Positions 52,975 through 62,700 of a stretch of 64,000 bases of DNA are shown one piece after another. A model generated the notes under the pieces. The model worked only from the letters and a program-made list of their open reading frames with translations. It searched no databases and was not told the DNA's origin. Position numbers and translations under genes: made by a program. Numbering within the stretch: the first letter of the stretch is position 1; each line of letters opens with the position of its first letter. The DNA is from Hymenobacter sp. CRA2 (GTDB taxonomy: Bacteria > Bacteroidota > Bacteroidia > Cytophagales > Hymenobacteraceae). The DNA is taken from the NCBI RefSeq assembly GCF_002007105.1, contig NZ_MVBC01000001.1:1-64000 (forward strand), given 5' to 3'.

Positions 52975-54651
52975 CTAGAAATTCAGCGGCGGGTGCTTTT
53001 CGTCGAAGTCGGTAGCATCCTGATAAGCCTTGGCCAGGGCCATCAGCTTGGCTTCTTGGTAGAGCTGCCCGGTGAAGGTGATGGTGCTCGGCAGCCCATT
53101 GGGGCGCATGCCGTTGGGCATCACCACGGCCGGGTGCCCGGTAAGGTTGGTGATGACCAGGTTGTTGCTGAACGAAGGCGCCACGTACGCGTCGAGGTCC
53201 TTAATACGGGCGTCCATATCCTCAATGAGCAAGGCCCGGGCCCGCTGCGCCTGCAGGTACTCCACGGCCGGCACGAAGCGCGAGGCGCGGAACAGGTTGG
53301 GCCAGGCGTTGCGGTCCTGCTTCACCATTTGCGCGTCGCGGCCCGAGCGGGTGAGGTCGTCGAAAGCGGCGGCGCCCTCGGCCGTGAGCAGGAAAGTCAT
53401 GTCGCCAGCTGGCAGCTTGGGCAGCTCCAGCTCCACCAGCTGCACGCCCAGCTTGCGCAGGGTTTCCAGCACGGCCTGGTCGTTGGCCTTGGTGGGGTAG
53501 CTGCGGTCGAAGTCGGCCTTCACGTAGCCGATACGCAGCTTTTTTACGTCGAGGTTGAAGGCGTAGGCGAAGCCGTAATCAGCCAGCTGCGTGGCCGCGT
53601 CGCGGGCGTCGCGGCCTTCGATGGCGTCGAACACGATGGCGCAATCCTCGGCGGAGCGCGTAATGGGCCCGATTTTGTCCATCGACCAGCTCAGGGCCAT
53701 GGCGCCGGCCCGACTGACCCGCCCGAAGCTCGGGCGCAGGCCGGTGGTGCCGCAGGCCGTGCTCGGGCTGACGATGGAGCCCAGCGTCTCGGTGCCGATG
53801 GCGAAGGGCACCAGCCCCGCCGCCACCGCCGAGGCCGAACCGGCCGACGAGCCGCTGCTGCCCTGCTTCAGGTCCCAGGGGCTGCGCGTCATGCCGCCGT
53901 ACCACACGTCGCCCATAGCCAGCTCGCCCAGGGTGAACTTGGCCACCAGCACCCCACCGGCCTCGCGCAGCTTCTTCACCACTGTGGCATCCTCATCCAG
54001 CGTTTGGTCCTTGTAGGGCACCGAGCCCCAGGTGGTCTTATATCCTTTGGTGCTCAGCAGGTCCTTCACCCCGAAGGGCACGCCGTGGAGCGGGCCTTTG
54101 TACTTGCCGGCCTTGATTTCGCTATCGGCCTGCCGGGCTTGCTGCAGGGCCAGGTCCTCGGTGAGGGTGGTCACGCACAGCAGCTTGGGGTCGTACTTTT
54201 TCAGGCGGGCCAGGAAGAACCGGGTCAGCTCTTCGGAGCTGATTTGCTTGGTGCGAAGCAACTCGCCGAGCTGCCGCACCGAGTAGAAAGCCAAATCGTC
54301 GCGGTTGGCCGGCAGGGTCACCTTATCGATTTTGGGCAGCTTATCGGTGGCCTGGTACTTGTCCGACGGTCCGTAGCGCAGACGCAGCGGGCGCGGGTCG
54401 AAAATCATGGTCGGGGCCACGCTGTTGGGCAGCGGCAGCTTGCGCAGGGCCTCGTAGCTGCCGCGCGAGTCGGTGACTTCGCGGCGGGCCGAGTCCAGTT
54501 GGGCATCGGTGAAGTGCAGGCCCATGACTTCCTGCGCGGCGCGCAGCACACTCACGGTAATGGGCGCGGGCGCATCGGCCACGCGCATGGTCAGAGCGCC
54601 CAGGGCAAAGCAGGCCGAGCCGCCTATCAGGTAAGAAAACAGTGGTTTCAT
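52975..54651 (-). CDS. Amidase-signature family protein, exported
   Basis: 558 residues from ATG 54651 (MKPLFSYLIGGSACFALG). The N-terminal hydrophobic segment suggests export or membrane anchoring. The catalytic Ser-cisSer-Lys triad is visible: Lys in PFGVKDLLSTKGY, the two serines in GSSGSSAGSASAVAAG. GTETLGSIVSPSTACGTTGL and RPSFGRVSRAGAMALSWSMD are family segments. The first ~110 residues are not part of the core. Family members hydrolyse amides, including those of peptides, indoles and aryl acids; substrate unknown. The divergent neighbour starts 130 bp away. Confidence 0.92.
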   Translation of the reverse strand: MKPLFSYLIGGSACFALGALTMRVADAPAPITVSVLRAAQEVMGLHFTDAQLDSARREVTDSRGSYEALRKLPLPNSVAPTMIFDPRPLRLRYGPSDKYQATDKLPKIDKVTLPANRDDLAFYSVRQLGELLRTKQISSEELTRFFLARLKKYDPKLLCVTTLTEDLALQQARQADSEIKAGKYKGPLHGVPFGVKDLLSTKGYKTTWGSVPYKDQTLDEDATVVKKLREAGGVLVAKFTLGELAMGDVWYGGMTRSPWDLKQGSSGSSAGSASAVAAGLVPFAIGTETLGSIVSPSTACGTTGLRPSFGRVSRAGAMALSWSMDKIGPITRSAEDCAIVFDAIEGRDARDAATQLADYGFAYAFNLDVKKLRIGYVKADFDRSYPTKANDQAVLETLRKLGVQLVELELPKLPAGDMTFLLTAEGAAAFDDLTRSGRDAQMVKQDRNAWPNLFRASRFVPAVEYLQAQRARALLIEDMDARIKDLDAYVAPSFSNNLVITNLTGHPAVVMPNGMRPNGLPSTITFTGQLYQEAKLMALAKAYQDATDFDEKHPPLNF

Positions 54652-54780
54652 CAGCGCAGAACTCGCCGCCGGCCAACGCAGCCGCAGCTGCCAGAAATAT
54701 CCGCATTCCGCGCGGCTCACCCAATGGTTACTTGCGTACGTACTTTATCACGTTGTTTGTCAGACCCTAAAACCCAGCTT

Positions 54781-56199
54781 ATGAAATCTTTCGCCGCATT
54801 GTTTCTGCTGCTTACCTGGCTGATGGCCCCGTGCTGCCTCGCTCAGCCCACTACCTACCAAGTAGGCACGACTACCCTCACGCTCTCCACGCTTACGCCC
54901 AACCTGACTACCCCGTGGGAGCTGGTCTGGGGTCCCGATAACTTTCTGTGGATGACGGAACGGGGCGGCCGCGTCAGCCGCGTGAATCCGACTACGGGCC
55001 AGGTGCTGCCGTTGCTCACCATTGCCGACGTGACGGAGAACGGCGAAAGTGGCCTGCTCGGCATGGCCGTGGGGCAGTCCTTCGCGCCCAACGCCCTGCC
55101 CGGTGAACTGTGGGTGTACGTGGTGTACAACTACACCAACGCGGGCAGCCTGCGCGAAAAATTGGTGCGCTACCGCTACCTGCCCGGCCAGGGCCTGAGC
55201 GCCCCGTTGACGCTGCTCAACGACCTGCCGGCCCAGAGCACCCACAGCGGCTCCCGCCTGCTGCTACTGCCCGACAACACCCTGCTGATGACCACCGGCG
55301 ACGCGCAGAACACCAGCCTGGCCCAGAGCGCGCAGGCTCTAAACGGCAAGATTCTGCGCCTGAACCTGGACGGCTCCGTGCCCGCCAGCAACCCCACGGC
55401 CGGCAGCCTGGTGTACACCCTGGGCCACCGCAATCCGCAGGGCCTGGTGCGAGTGGCTGCTACCGGCCGCATTTACAGCTCGGAGCACGGCCCCAACAAC
55501 GACGACGAGCTGAACCTGATCGAGCCGGGCCGCAACTACGGCTGGCCCAACGTGGAAGGCTTCTGCAACCTGGCCACCGAGCAGACCTTCTGCCAGCAAA
55601 ACAACGTGCGCGAGCCGCTGGTGGCCTGGACGCCTACCCGCGCCGTATCGGGCCTGACCTACTACGACCATCCGGCCATTCCAGAATGGCGCAACACTTT
55701 GCTGCTGAACAGCCTCAAGGACGGCGCTTTTACTTACCTGCCGCTGTCGGCTACCGGGGAGCAGGTTACCCGCCAGGCCGACTTGTGGCGCGGTACCTAC
55801 GGCCGGTTGCGCGCCATCTGCGTGTCGCCCCAGGGCCGGGTGTACCTGGCTACCTCCAACCGCGACGGCCGCGGCAACCCTGCCGCGGCGGATGACCGCA
55901 TTCTGGTGCTCGAAAACCCCTCGTACATTCCCAATGCCACCCAAACCACCCGCACTACCTTGCTGGGCCTCTACCCCAACCCTGCCCCCGCCGGCGCGGC
56001 TGTGACGCTGGAGCTGCCGCAGACAGCCGGCGCCGCGACGCTGCTGCTCACCGACGCACTGGGCCGACAGGTATGGAGTACCACGGTAGCTGCTCAACAA
56101 GCGCGGCTGCAGCTGCCCGCCACGGCACCCGGCCTGTACCTGCTGCGCCTACGCACCGCCGCGGGTGAGGAGTTGCAGGGACGCCTGGTACGGCAGTAG
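54781..56199 (+). CDS. PQQ-type sugar dehydrogenase with T9SS tail
   Basis: 472 residues. MKSFAALFLLLTWLMAPCCL to AQP is the signal peptide; the much longer open frame upstream is the shadow of the amidase gene. The six-bladed propeller of the soluble glucose-dehydrogenase type covers about 25-385 (TTPWELVWGPDNFLWMTERG, ENGESGLLGMAVG, HSGSRLLLLPDNTLLMTTGD, LGHRNPQGLVRV, GRIYSSEHGPNNDDELNLI, GRNYGWPNVEGFC). The end (LGLYPNPAPAGAAVTLEL to LQGRLVRQ) is a T9SS sorting domain. It is probably secreted by T9SS and oxidises sugars with PQQ at the surface (inference). Confidence 0.9.
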   Translation: MKSFAALFLLLTWLMAPCCLAQPTTYQVGTTTLTLSTLTPNLTTPWELVWGPDNFLWMTERGGRVSRVNPTTGQVLPLLTIADVTENGESGLLGMAVGQSFAPNALPGELWVYVVYNYTNAGSLREKLVRYRYLPGQGLSAPLTLLNDLPAQSTHSGSRLLLLPDNTLLMTTGDAQNTSLAQSAQALNGKILRLNLDGSVPASNPTAGSLVYTLGHRNPQGLVRVAATGRIYSSEHGPNNDDELNLIEPGRNYGWPNVEGFCNLATEQTFCQQNNVREPLVAWTPTRAVSGLTYYDHPAIPEWRNTLLLNSLKDGAFTYLPLSATGEQVTRQADLWRGTYGRLRAICVSPQGRVYLATSNRDGRGNPAAADDRILVLENPSYIPNATQTTRTTLLGLYPNPAPAGAAVTLELPQTAGAATLLLTDALGRQVWSTTVAAQQARLQLPATAPGLYLLRLRTAAGEELQGRLVRQ

Positions 56200-56251
56200 C
56201 GCGTATCCGCCCCAAGCAGTGTTTAACTGCTTGAATCATCAGCGACCCAAT

Positions 56252-56290
56252 AAAAAAGCCGGAAGCGCCACGGGCACTTCCGGCTTTTTT
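56252..56290. terminator. Bidirectional terminator between convergent genes
   Basis: AAAAAAGCCGGAAG (56252-56265), loop, CTTCCGGCTTTTTT (56277-56290). It has U-tracts in both directions and lies between the dehydrogenase and the next T9SS protein gene. Confidence 0.93.
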
Positions 56291-56307
56291 AGCCGAAGCA
56301 GGTAGGG

Positions 56308-59300
56308 TTATTCCACCACTATCGTCCGGGTCATAGCCGAACCGGCTACTTCCAGGCGCAGGGTGTACAGACCGCGGCTCAAGCCCTCGATAACGAGCTG
56401 CTGTTCGGCAGCACCGTTGCGGATGGTCACCGGTTGCTTGCGCACCACCTGGCCCAGCGAGTTGATCAGCTGTGCCTGGCCGTTTTGGGCTGCGCCCGCG
56501 CCGTTCAGGCGCAGCGTCAGCGTACCACCGTGGGCCGGGTTCGGGAATACCGACAGCTCGCTGCCCGCCAGGGCGTTGTGCGCAGCCGTGCTGGCCGAGC
56601 CGATAACGAAGGCACCTTGCGTGTCGTTGGTACCGTAGCCCGACACCGCAATGTAGTACGTCTGACCACCGGTAAGGCCCGTGAAGACCTGCGGACCCGC
56701 AGAGGTGTTGGCCGCGCCGCCGGTGCGGCAATCCACCTGCACGAACGACGTCGAGCAGCTAGCCGCCGTGAACAGGCGGATCATGCCTGCCGGAGCACCC
56801 GACAAGCTAACGTTCAGGGAAGTCTGACCGGCCGGCAGCGCTACGCGGAACCACACGTCTTTCGGCGAGAGGGAGGGCGAGCAGGCCGGCAGCAGGTTGG
56901 CCAGGCCACCCACCGTTGACGTCAGCGAGCCAGCGTTGGTGCTCTGCGTTACGGGGAGCTGACCGTTGCTGTTGACGGTTAGCGTCACCGCGCCGCAGGG
57001 GTCGTCGTTGGCCGGAGCACCCATCATGGTCTGGAAGCAGGTTTCGGCCGTGGCCGTGCTGTTGCCCAGCGCGGCGCCGCAGTTTTTCGTCACGGTGAAG
57101 CAGTACTCCGTGTTGGGCTGCAGGTTGCTCAGCGTGGTCGTGGCCGCCGTCAGACCGCTCACGGTGGTGCTGCCCGAGCCATTGCGCACGCGGTACACCA
57201 CCGAGAAGGTTTCACCTGCCCCCAGGGCCCCGGCCCAGGTGAGCGTCGCCGAGTTAGCGGTGATGGTGGTCGTGGCCGGCAAGGTGGGGGTAGCGCAGCT
57301 GCCCGCTCCCGGCTTCACGCACAGCGTGAATACAGCCTGCGCCACTGGAATAGTGGTGCTGGTATTGGCGTACACCCGGATGTAGTACTGCTGGCCGGCA
57401 GTGAGGTTGGTCACGGTGCGAGCAGTGCCGTTACCCGACGACACCGTGGCGCAGGAAATGCTGGTCAGCGAGCCGCAAGCGCCGCTGAATACTTCCATTA
57501 CGGCGCTGAACTGCGGCGTGAGCAGGATGTCCTGAGCGGAAGAAACGGCCGTAAACTTGTACCACACGTCATTGACCGGGGCGCTGCTCGAGCCGCAGTT
57601 GGCAGCCTGCGACTGCGTAGCGCCCGTGATGTAGCCGCTGGTGGGGCTGCAGGTCAGGGCGCTTTGCACCGTTATAGCGGTGGCGCACTCATCGTTGGTG
57701 GGCGGCGGCGGCGGCGACACCGAGCGCACGCAAATGGCAATGCGTCCCGAAGGCTGCGCGTTGTTGTACACCCACACGCGCACGTAAATCGTGCTGCCGG
57801 GCGTCAGGCCCGTGCGGTCGATGTAGGAGAAGGTACCGTTGGGCGAGTCGTCGTCGTCGCACTCAATGGACGTCAGGTTCCCGCAGGTGCCGGAGTAGAT
57901 TTCCATGCCGGTATCGGTGATGGACGAGCCCCCTACCGAGTCGGTTTCAAACGTCAACGCGCCGTTGGCCGGCACCACTACGCTGAACCATACGTCGCCG
58001 CCCTGGTAGTTGGCGCAGGAAGGCGCCGGCACTCCCAAGGACGAGCTGGCCCCCGAAATGGTGAAGCGCGTACGCGTGGTGCAGGTGTTGCCGTTGGAAA
58101 CCTGCAGCACCTGTGCCGAGGCGCAGTCATCGTTGGCGGGCGGCGGGGGCGAGGGCACCACGCACACCGTTACGCCACTGCTCGTCGCGCTGGGGGCCGT
58201 GTTGCTGTTGGCGTACACGCGCACGAAGTACTCCTGGTTGGCTACCAGGCCGCCTACGCGTAGGGTGCGCCCGGCAGTACCCGAGGTGAACGTGTTGCAG
58301 ATGAGGCTGGTAGTAGCAGTGCAGCCCCCCGAGCGCACGTCAACCACCCCGCTGAACTGGCCAGTAACGGTAATGTCGTGCGACGTAGCGCTGGCCGTGA
58401 ACCTAAACCATACGTCGTTGGCAATGGTCGTGCTGGTTGAGCCGCAGCTGCCCGTCGGGGCCAAGGTCTGCGTGGCGCCCAGCACCGTGCCCGTGGTAGG
58501 CGACGTGCATGCCGTCGTCACCGGCACGTTGATTGCGCCGGCACAATTGTCGTTGGCGGGCGGCGCCACCATGGTGGTAAAGGCGACGGGCCCCGTGCGG
58601 GTGCTGTTGCCGGCTGCGCTGCCGCACACCTGCGTTACGTAGGCTTGGTAAGCCGTGCTGGGCGTCAGGCCGGTGAGGGCGCGGCTCGTGCTGCCGGCCG
58701 TAGCCGTAACCACGGTGCCCTGACCAGGCTGGAAGCCGGTAGGACCGTATTCCACTGAGAAAGTACCACCGCCACCAACAACCGTCCAGTTGATGGTGGC
58801 CGTGTTGCTGCTGATACCCGAAACCGTAAGGTTACGCGGCGCCGGGCACGCCGCGGGCGGGGCCGGCACGAAAGCGTACACCTGACCCGTAGCCGGCTTG
58901 GTGGCAATGGTCGTGGTTTCGGTCGTCGAGCTCGTGGTGGGGGCGCTCGACGCGTTGCTCAGCGACAAGAACGAGCCGACGCCCGAGCCGGTACCCGTCA
59001 GGCCGATGGAGGCCGAAGGCGTAGCCGGCGCACCGGCTTCCTGCTGGTAGATGAACTCCACGCGGTTTGACGTCTCGTAGAGCTTTACCTGGAAGCTGAT
59101 AACCGGAGCCGCGGCAGTGTAGCGCCACTTCCAGTTCTTCCACTCCATGGTGAAGACGCGGTTTGGCGCCGTACCGGTGGTGGTGTAGCTGGCTGTACCG
59201 CTGTCCCCATCCATGTCGTCCCACAAGGGCGCTACCAGCGGACGGGCATCGGCGTCTACGTTGTCGAGGTCATTGCCGAGGTAGCTGGAGCTCGGAGCCG

Positions 59301-59589
59301 TGGCAAAGGACAGCCAGCCGTTGGACGATATGCTCGCCTGGGTGTAGGGCGTGCCATCGAACACAAACGTGAAGCCTAGCTGAATGGGAGCGGACACCTC
59401 ATCGTCGTCCTGAATGTCGGCGAGCGGCGTGCCACCGCTCAGGGGAACGTAAGTGCCCTGGCTGGGGGTCAACGTGTAGGTGTCGACCTGCGCCATGGCT
59501 GCCGAAGAGCCCAGGATAGACGCCACGGCTATTGCTGCCGCGCGGCGCCAGAGCTTCCCGGACCACCAACTGCGTAAAGTTTTTACCAT
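56308..59589 (-). CDS. Large T9SS-secreted fibronectin-III-type protein
   Basis: 1093 residues from ATG 59589 (MVKTLRSWWSGKLWRR), signal peptide ending SSAAMAQ. Residues 30-230 form a jelly-roll-like N-terminal domain (QLGFTFVFDGTPYTQASISS; RVFTMEWKNWKWRY). Then come fibronectin-III-like units (NLTVSGISSNTATINWTVVG, TLPATTTITANSATLTWAGA) and several about 130-residue modules that open with ANDNCAGAI, NDDCASAQV, NDECATAIT or NDDPCGAVT and contain NDVWFRFT or NDVWYKFT. The C-terminus (LSVFPNPAHGGTLTLRL to TRTIVVE) is the T9SS sorting domain. It shares modules and a 49-bp identical block with the next gene. Probably a surface adhesin or matrix protein. Confidence 0.9.
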   Translation of the reverse strand: MVKTLRSWWSGKLWRRAAAIAVASILGSSAAMAQVDTYTLTPSQGTYVPLSGGTPLADIQDDDEVSAPIQLGFTFVFDGTPYTQASISSNGWLSFATAPSSSYLGNDLDNVDADARPLVAPLWDDMDGDSGTASYTTTGTAPNRVFTMEWKNWKWRYTAAAPVISFQVKLYETSNRVEFIYQQEAGAPATPSASIGLTGTGSGVGSFLSLSNASSAPTTSSTTETTTIATKPATGQVYAFVPAPPAACPAPRNLTVSGISSNTATINWTVVGGGGTFSVEYGPTGFQPGQGTVVTATAGSTSRALTGLTPSTAYQAYVTQVCGSAAGNSTRTGPVAFTTMVAPPANDNCAGAINVPVTTACTSPTTGTVLGATQTLAPTGSCGSTSTTIANDVWFRFTASATSHDITVTGQFSGVVDVRSGGCTATTSLICNTFTSGTAGRTLRVGGLVANQEYFVRVYANSNTAPSATSSGVTVCVVPSPPPPANDDCASAQVLQVSNGNTCTTRTRFTISGASSSLGVPAPSCANYQGGDVWFSVVVPANGALTFETDSVGGSSITDTGMEIYSGTCGNLTSIECDDDDSPNGTFSYIDRTGLTPGSTIYVRVWVYNNAQPSGRIAICVRSVSPPPPPTNDECATAITVQSALTCSPTSGYITGATQSQAANCGSSSAPVNDVWYKFTAVSSAQDILLTPQFSAVMEVFSGACGSLTSISCATVSSGNGTARTVTNLTAGQQYYIRVYANTSTTIPVAQAVFTLCVKPGAGSCATPTLPATTTITANSATLTWAGALGAGETFSVVYRVRNGSGSTTVSGLTAATTTLSNLQPNTEYCFTVTKNCGAALGNSTATAETCFQTMMGAPANDDPCGAVTLTVNSNGQLPVTQSTNAGSLTSTVGGLANLLPACSPSLSPKDVWFRVALPAGQTSLNVSLSGAPAGMIRLFTAASCSTSFVQVDCRTGGAANTSAGPQVFTGLTGGQTYYIAVSGYGTNDTQGAFVIGSASTAAHNALAGSELSVFPNPAHGGTLTLRLNGAGAAQNGQAQLINSLGQVVRKQPVTIRNGAAEQQLVIEGLSRGLYTLRLEVAGSAMTRTIVVE

Positions 59590-59667
59590 AGAGTAAAAAG
59601 GGTGAAAGGATTGAAGGTGAAGAGGAAAAAAGGGTAAGAACGGATGGGTTTGCCAAGAAACATAAAA

Positions 59668-59700
59668 AAAAGACAGCAACGGAGGCCGTTGCTGTCTTTT
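59668..59700 (-). terminator. Terminator after the second giant T9SS gene
   Basis: AAAAGACAGCAACGG (59668-59682), loop AGG, CCGTTGCTGTCTTTT (59686-59700). On the minus strand a run of T residues follows the stem. Confidence 0.9.
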
Positions 59701-59719
59701 CAATATTAGGCCGTTTTAA

Positions 59720-62700
59720 TTATTCAACTACCACTTTCCGCACCAGCGTTTCAGTGCCCAAGGTGAGGCGCACCTGGTACAGCCCCCGGGCTAAGCCCGT
59801 AGTAGTCAGGCGCTGCTCCAGAGCGCCGTTACGCATGGTTGCGTGGCGCGTCAACACCACTTGGCCCAGTGCATTCAGCACTTCGCACTGCACGGCGCCC
59901 GGCTTGGCCCCGCTGATGCGCACGTTCAGCTCAGAGCCACCGGCCACCGGGTTCGGGAAGATGTCCACACGGCCACCCGCCAGCTCGTTGCGCATGGCGA
60001 GTACCTGGGCGCTGAAGGGGCCCTGCGTGTCGTTGGTGCCGTAGCCCGACATGGCCAGGTAGTACGTCCGGCCAGCCGTCAGGCCCGTGAACGAGAAGCC
60101 GCCCACTGCTTGGTTGGCACCGGCCGAAGCGCGGCAGTCCACCTGCGTAAACGCCGTTGAGCAGTTGTCGGCCGTGAACAGGCGTACCATGCCCACAGTG
60201 GGGCTGGGTATCACCGCGCTGAGGCTCGTCACGTTGGGCGGCAGGGTCACGGTGAACCACACGTCTTTCGGCGAGAGGGAGGGCGAGCAGGCCGGCAGCA
60301 GGGCCGCCAGGCCACCGCCGGTGCTGGTGGTAGCTCCCAGCGTCGTACCCGCAATGTTCAGCAGCTGCCCTTGTTGGCCCTGGGCCGTAACCAGCGCCGG
60401 AATGGCGGTGCACGGCTCGTCGTTGGAAGCCGCTGCCACGCCGGTGCTGAAGCAGGCCGAGCTGCTCCATGCGCTTTGGCCGTTCACCCCGCCGCAGTTC
60501 TGCCGCACGTAGAAGCAGTAGTTCGTGCTGGCGGTCAGGCCGGTCAGCGTAGCCGTCTGGCTGCTGATGCCGCTGATGATGGTGCCTTGGCCTTGGGTAA
60601 AGCCCTGCACGCCGTATTCAACAATGTACGTAGCACCGGTACCCTGCACCCCACCCCACGTCAGGGTGGCCGTCGAGCCGCTCACCGACGCGGCGGCCGG
60701 CAGCACCGGCGCCTGGCAGTTCGGCAGCAGCTGGGCACAAATGGCAAATGCCCCCTGCGCATCGGCACTGGCGTACCCCGACACGCGCACGTAGTAGGTC
60801 GTGGAAGGCGTCAGGTTGTTCAGGTCCAGGTTGGGGGCGGCCACGGTGCTGCTGGTAGCCGCGCACCCAATGCTGGTGAACGGCCCGGCCGCGCTGGCAG
60901 CCGAGAAGGCGCGCAGCTGGCTGGCCGGCGTGCCCGTTACGGTGATGCGCACAGCCGTGCTGGTCGGGCCCGTAGCTGCCGTCGTGAACTTGTACCACAC
61001 GTCTTTGGGCGACGTGCCCGAGCCGCAGCCCCCGGCGTTGGTGTAGCCGTTGGCGGTGGTGGTGGTAGCGCCCACGTTGGTACCGCTTACCGGCGTGCAG
61101 GTGTTGTTCACGGTCAGCGCAATGGCGCCGGCCGGATCATCGTTGGTAATCTGCGTGTTGAACACCAACGGGCCACCGGCCGGCGAAGCCGTGCTGCCGC
61201 AGTTCTGCGTTACGTAGAACTGGTACGGGGTGCCGGGCGTGAGGCCCGTCAGCGTGGTAGAGGAGCCGGTAATACCGGTTACCTGCGTGCCCTGGCCCAG
61301 CGTGAAGCCGATGGGGCCGTATTCTACGGTGTGGGTGCCCGTGCCGCCGCTCACCCAGCTCAGCGTAGCCGTGGTCGAGGTGGTGGCGCTTACAGTCAGG
61401 CCGGCCGGCGACAGGCAGCCGGTAGCCGACTCCAGGCGCACGTTATCCAGGCCGATGTCGGTGACGCCGAAGTCACTGCGGCCGCGGAAGCGGATTACCG
61501 TCGTAGCCGAAGTGCTCGTGATGGGCAAGGCCTGATTCGTCCAGGTAGCCGCTTGATTGAGGCGCAGCAGGGTGCTGAAGGTCTGGCCGCCGTTAGTCGA
61601 CAGCTGAATCGTCAGCGAGTCGAGGCCGCTCGTATTGATGAAGTCGAACGTTAGTCGCTTGTTGCCGGCCGCACTCAGGTCCGCAAACAGGTCCAGCGTG
61701 CCGACGGTGCCCGACGAAGCATTGTAGGTGTGGAAACGAGCCGAGCGGGAGCCTTGGCTGCTGATGGGCGTGTAAGCCCCCGACGCCGGACTAGCCCAGC
61801 CCCCGCCAGCACCGTCGTCGTCGCGGCGCCAGGAGGCGTCGGCGTCGGTGGCCGAGGGCGTCATGCGCCAGCTGTTGCTCGGCGCGTCGCGCGTTGCGCA
61901 GGCATTCACCCACGCCGCTTCGAAGTTCTCAATAACGGGCAGCGTGGCATAGCTAGGCCCGTTCACCACTACCTGCACGGCCGTAGCAGTAGCCGATTGG
62001 CCCGAGCACGTGAGCACGGCGCGGAACCAGGTGGTAGCCGTTACCGGCGCCGTGGTGTACGTAGAGCTGGTAGCCCCGGCAATGTCGGTGTACGTCGTGC
62101 CGTTGATAGAGCTCTGCCATTGATAGCTCATCCCGCTACCGAATGAAGCTCCCTGCAGCCCCAGCGTTACGGGCAAGGGTGCGCATATGCTCGTAGTGCT
62201 GGCAGTAGCGGTGCCGGCCGTGGGCGGCGCGGTGCAGGGCGCCGCTGGCGCAATAGTCACTATGTAGTCTTCGGTTTCGCCCGAGCCAAAGTTGGTGCAG
62301 GCATCGGCCGCGCCGTTGGGGTTGTTGTAGCTGCGGCTACGCACGCGCATGGCCGTCTGTCCCGCTACCGCACCCGTCGGCACTACAATGGCAACCGTAG
62401 CGGGTTGGCCGCCCGTGGAAGCCGTAGCTACCTGCGTCCACTCCGAGGCTTCGAACGTCCCGTTCTGGTTGAAGTCAACCCATACGGAGATGATGCCGGA
62501 CTCAGGGGTCGTCACGCTCAGCTGATACGTTACGCCGGGGTTTAGCACGGCCGTGGTGCTACCGCTGGCCGGCCACTGTACGTAGCTATTGCCATTAACG
62601 GTGTTACAGGTCGTGTTGGGGTTGTTCAGCGTGGTATTGGCAATGGCAACGGCCGAAATGTTGGCGTTGCCCGAGCCGCAGAACCCACCCAGGCTCGCAG

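Noticed and set aside
52993-54780. Plus-strand open frame of about 596 codons leading in frame into the PQQ-type dehydrogenase
   Set aside because: It is the shadow of the amidase gene. The dehydrogenase has its own signal peptide at 54781, so the extension is chance.
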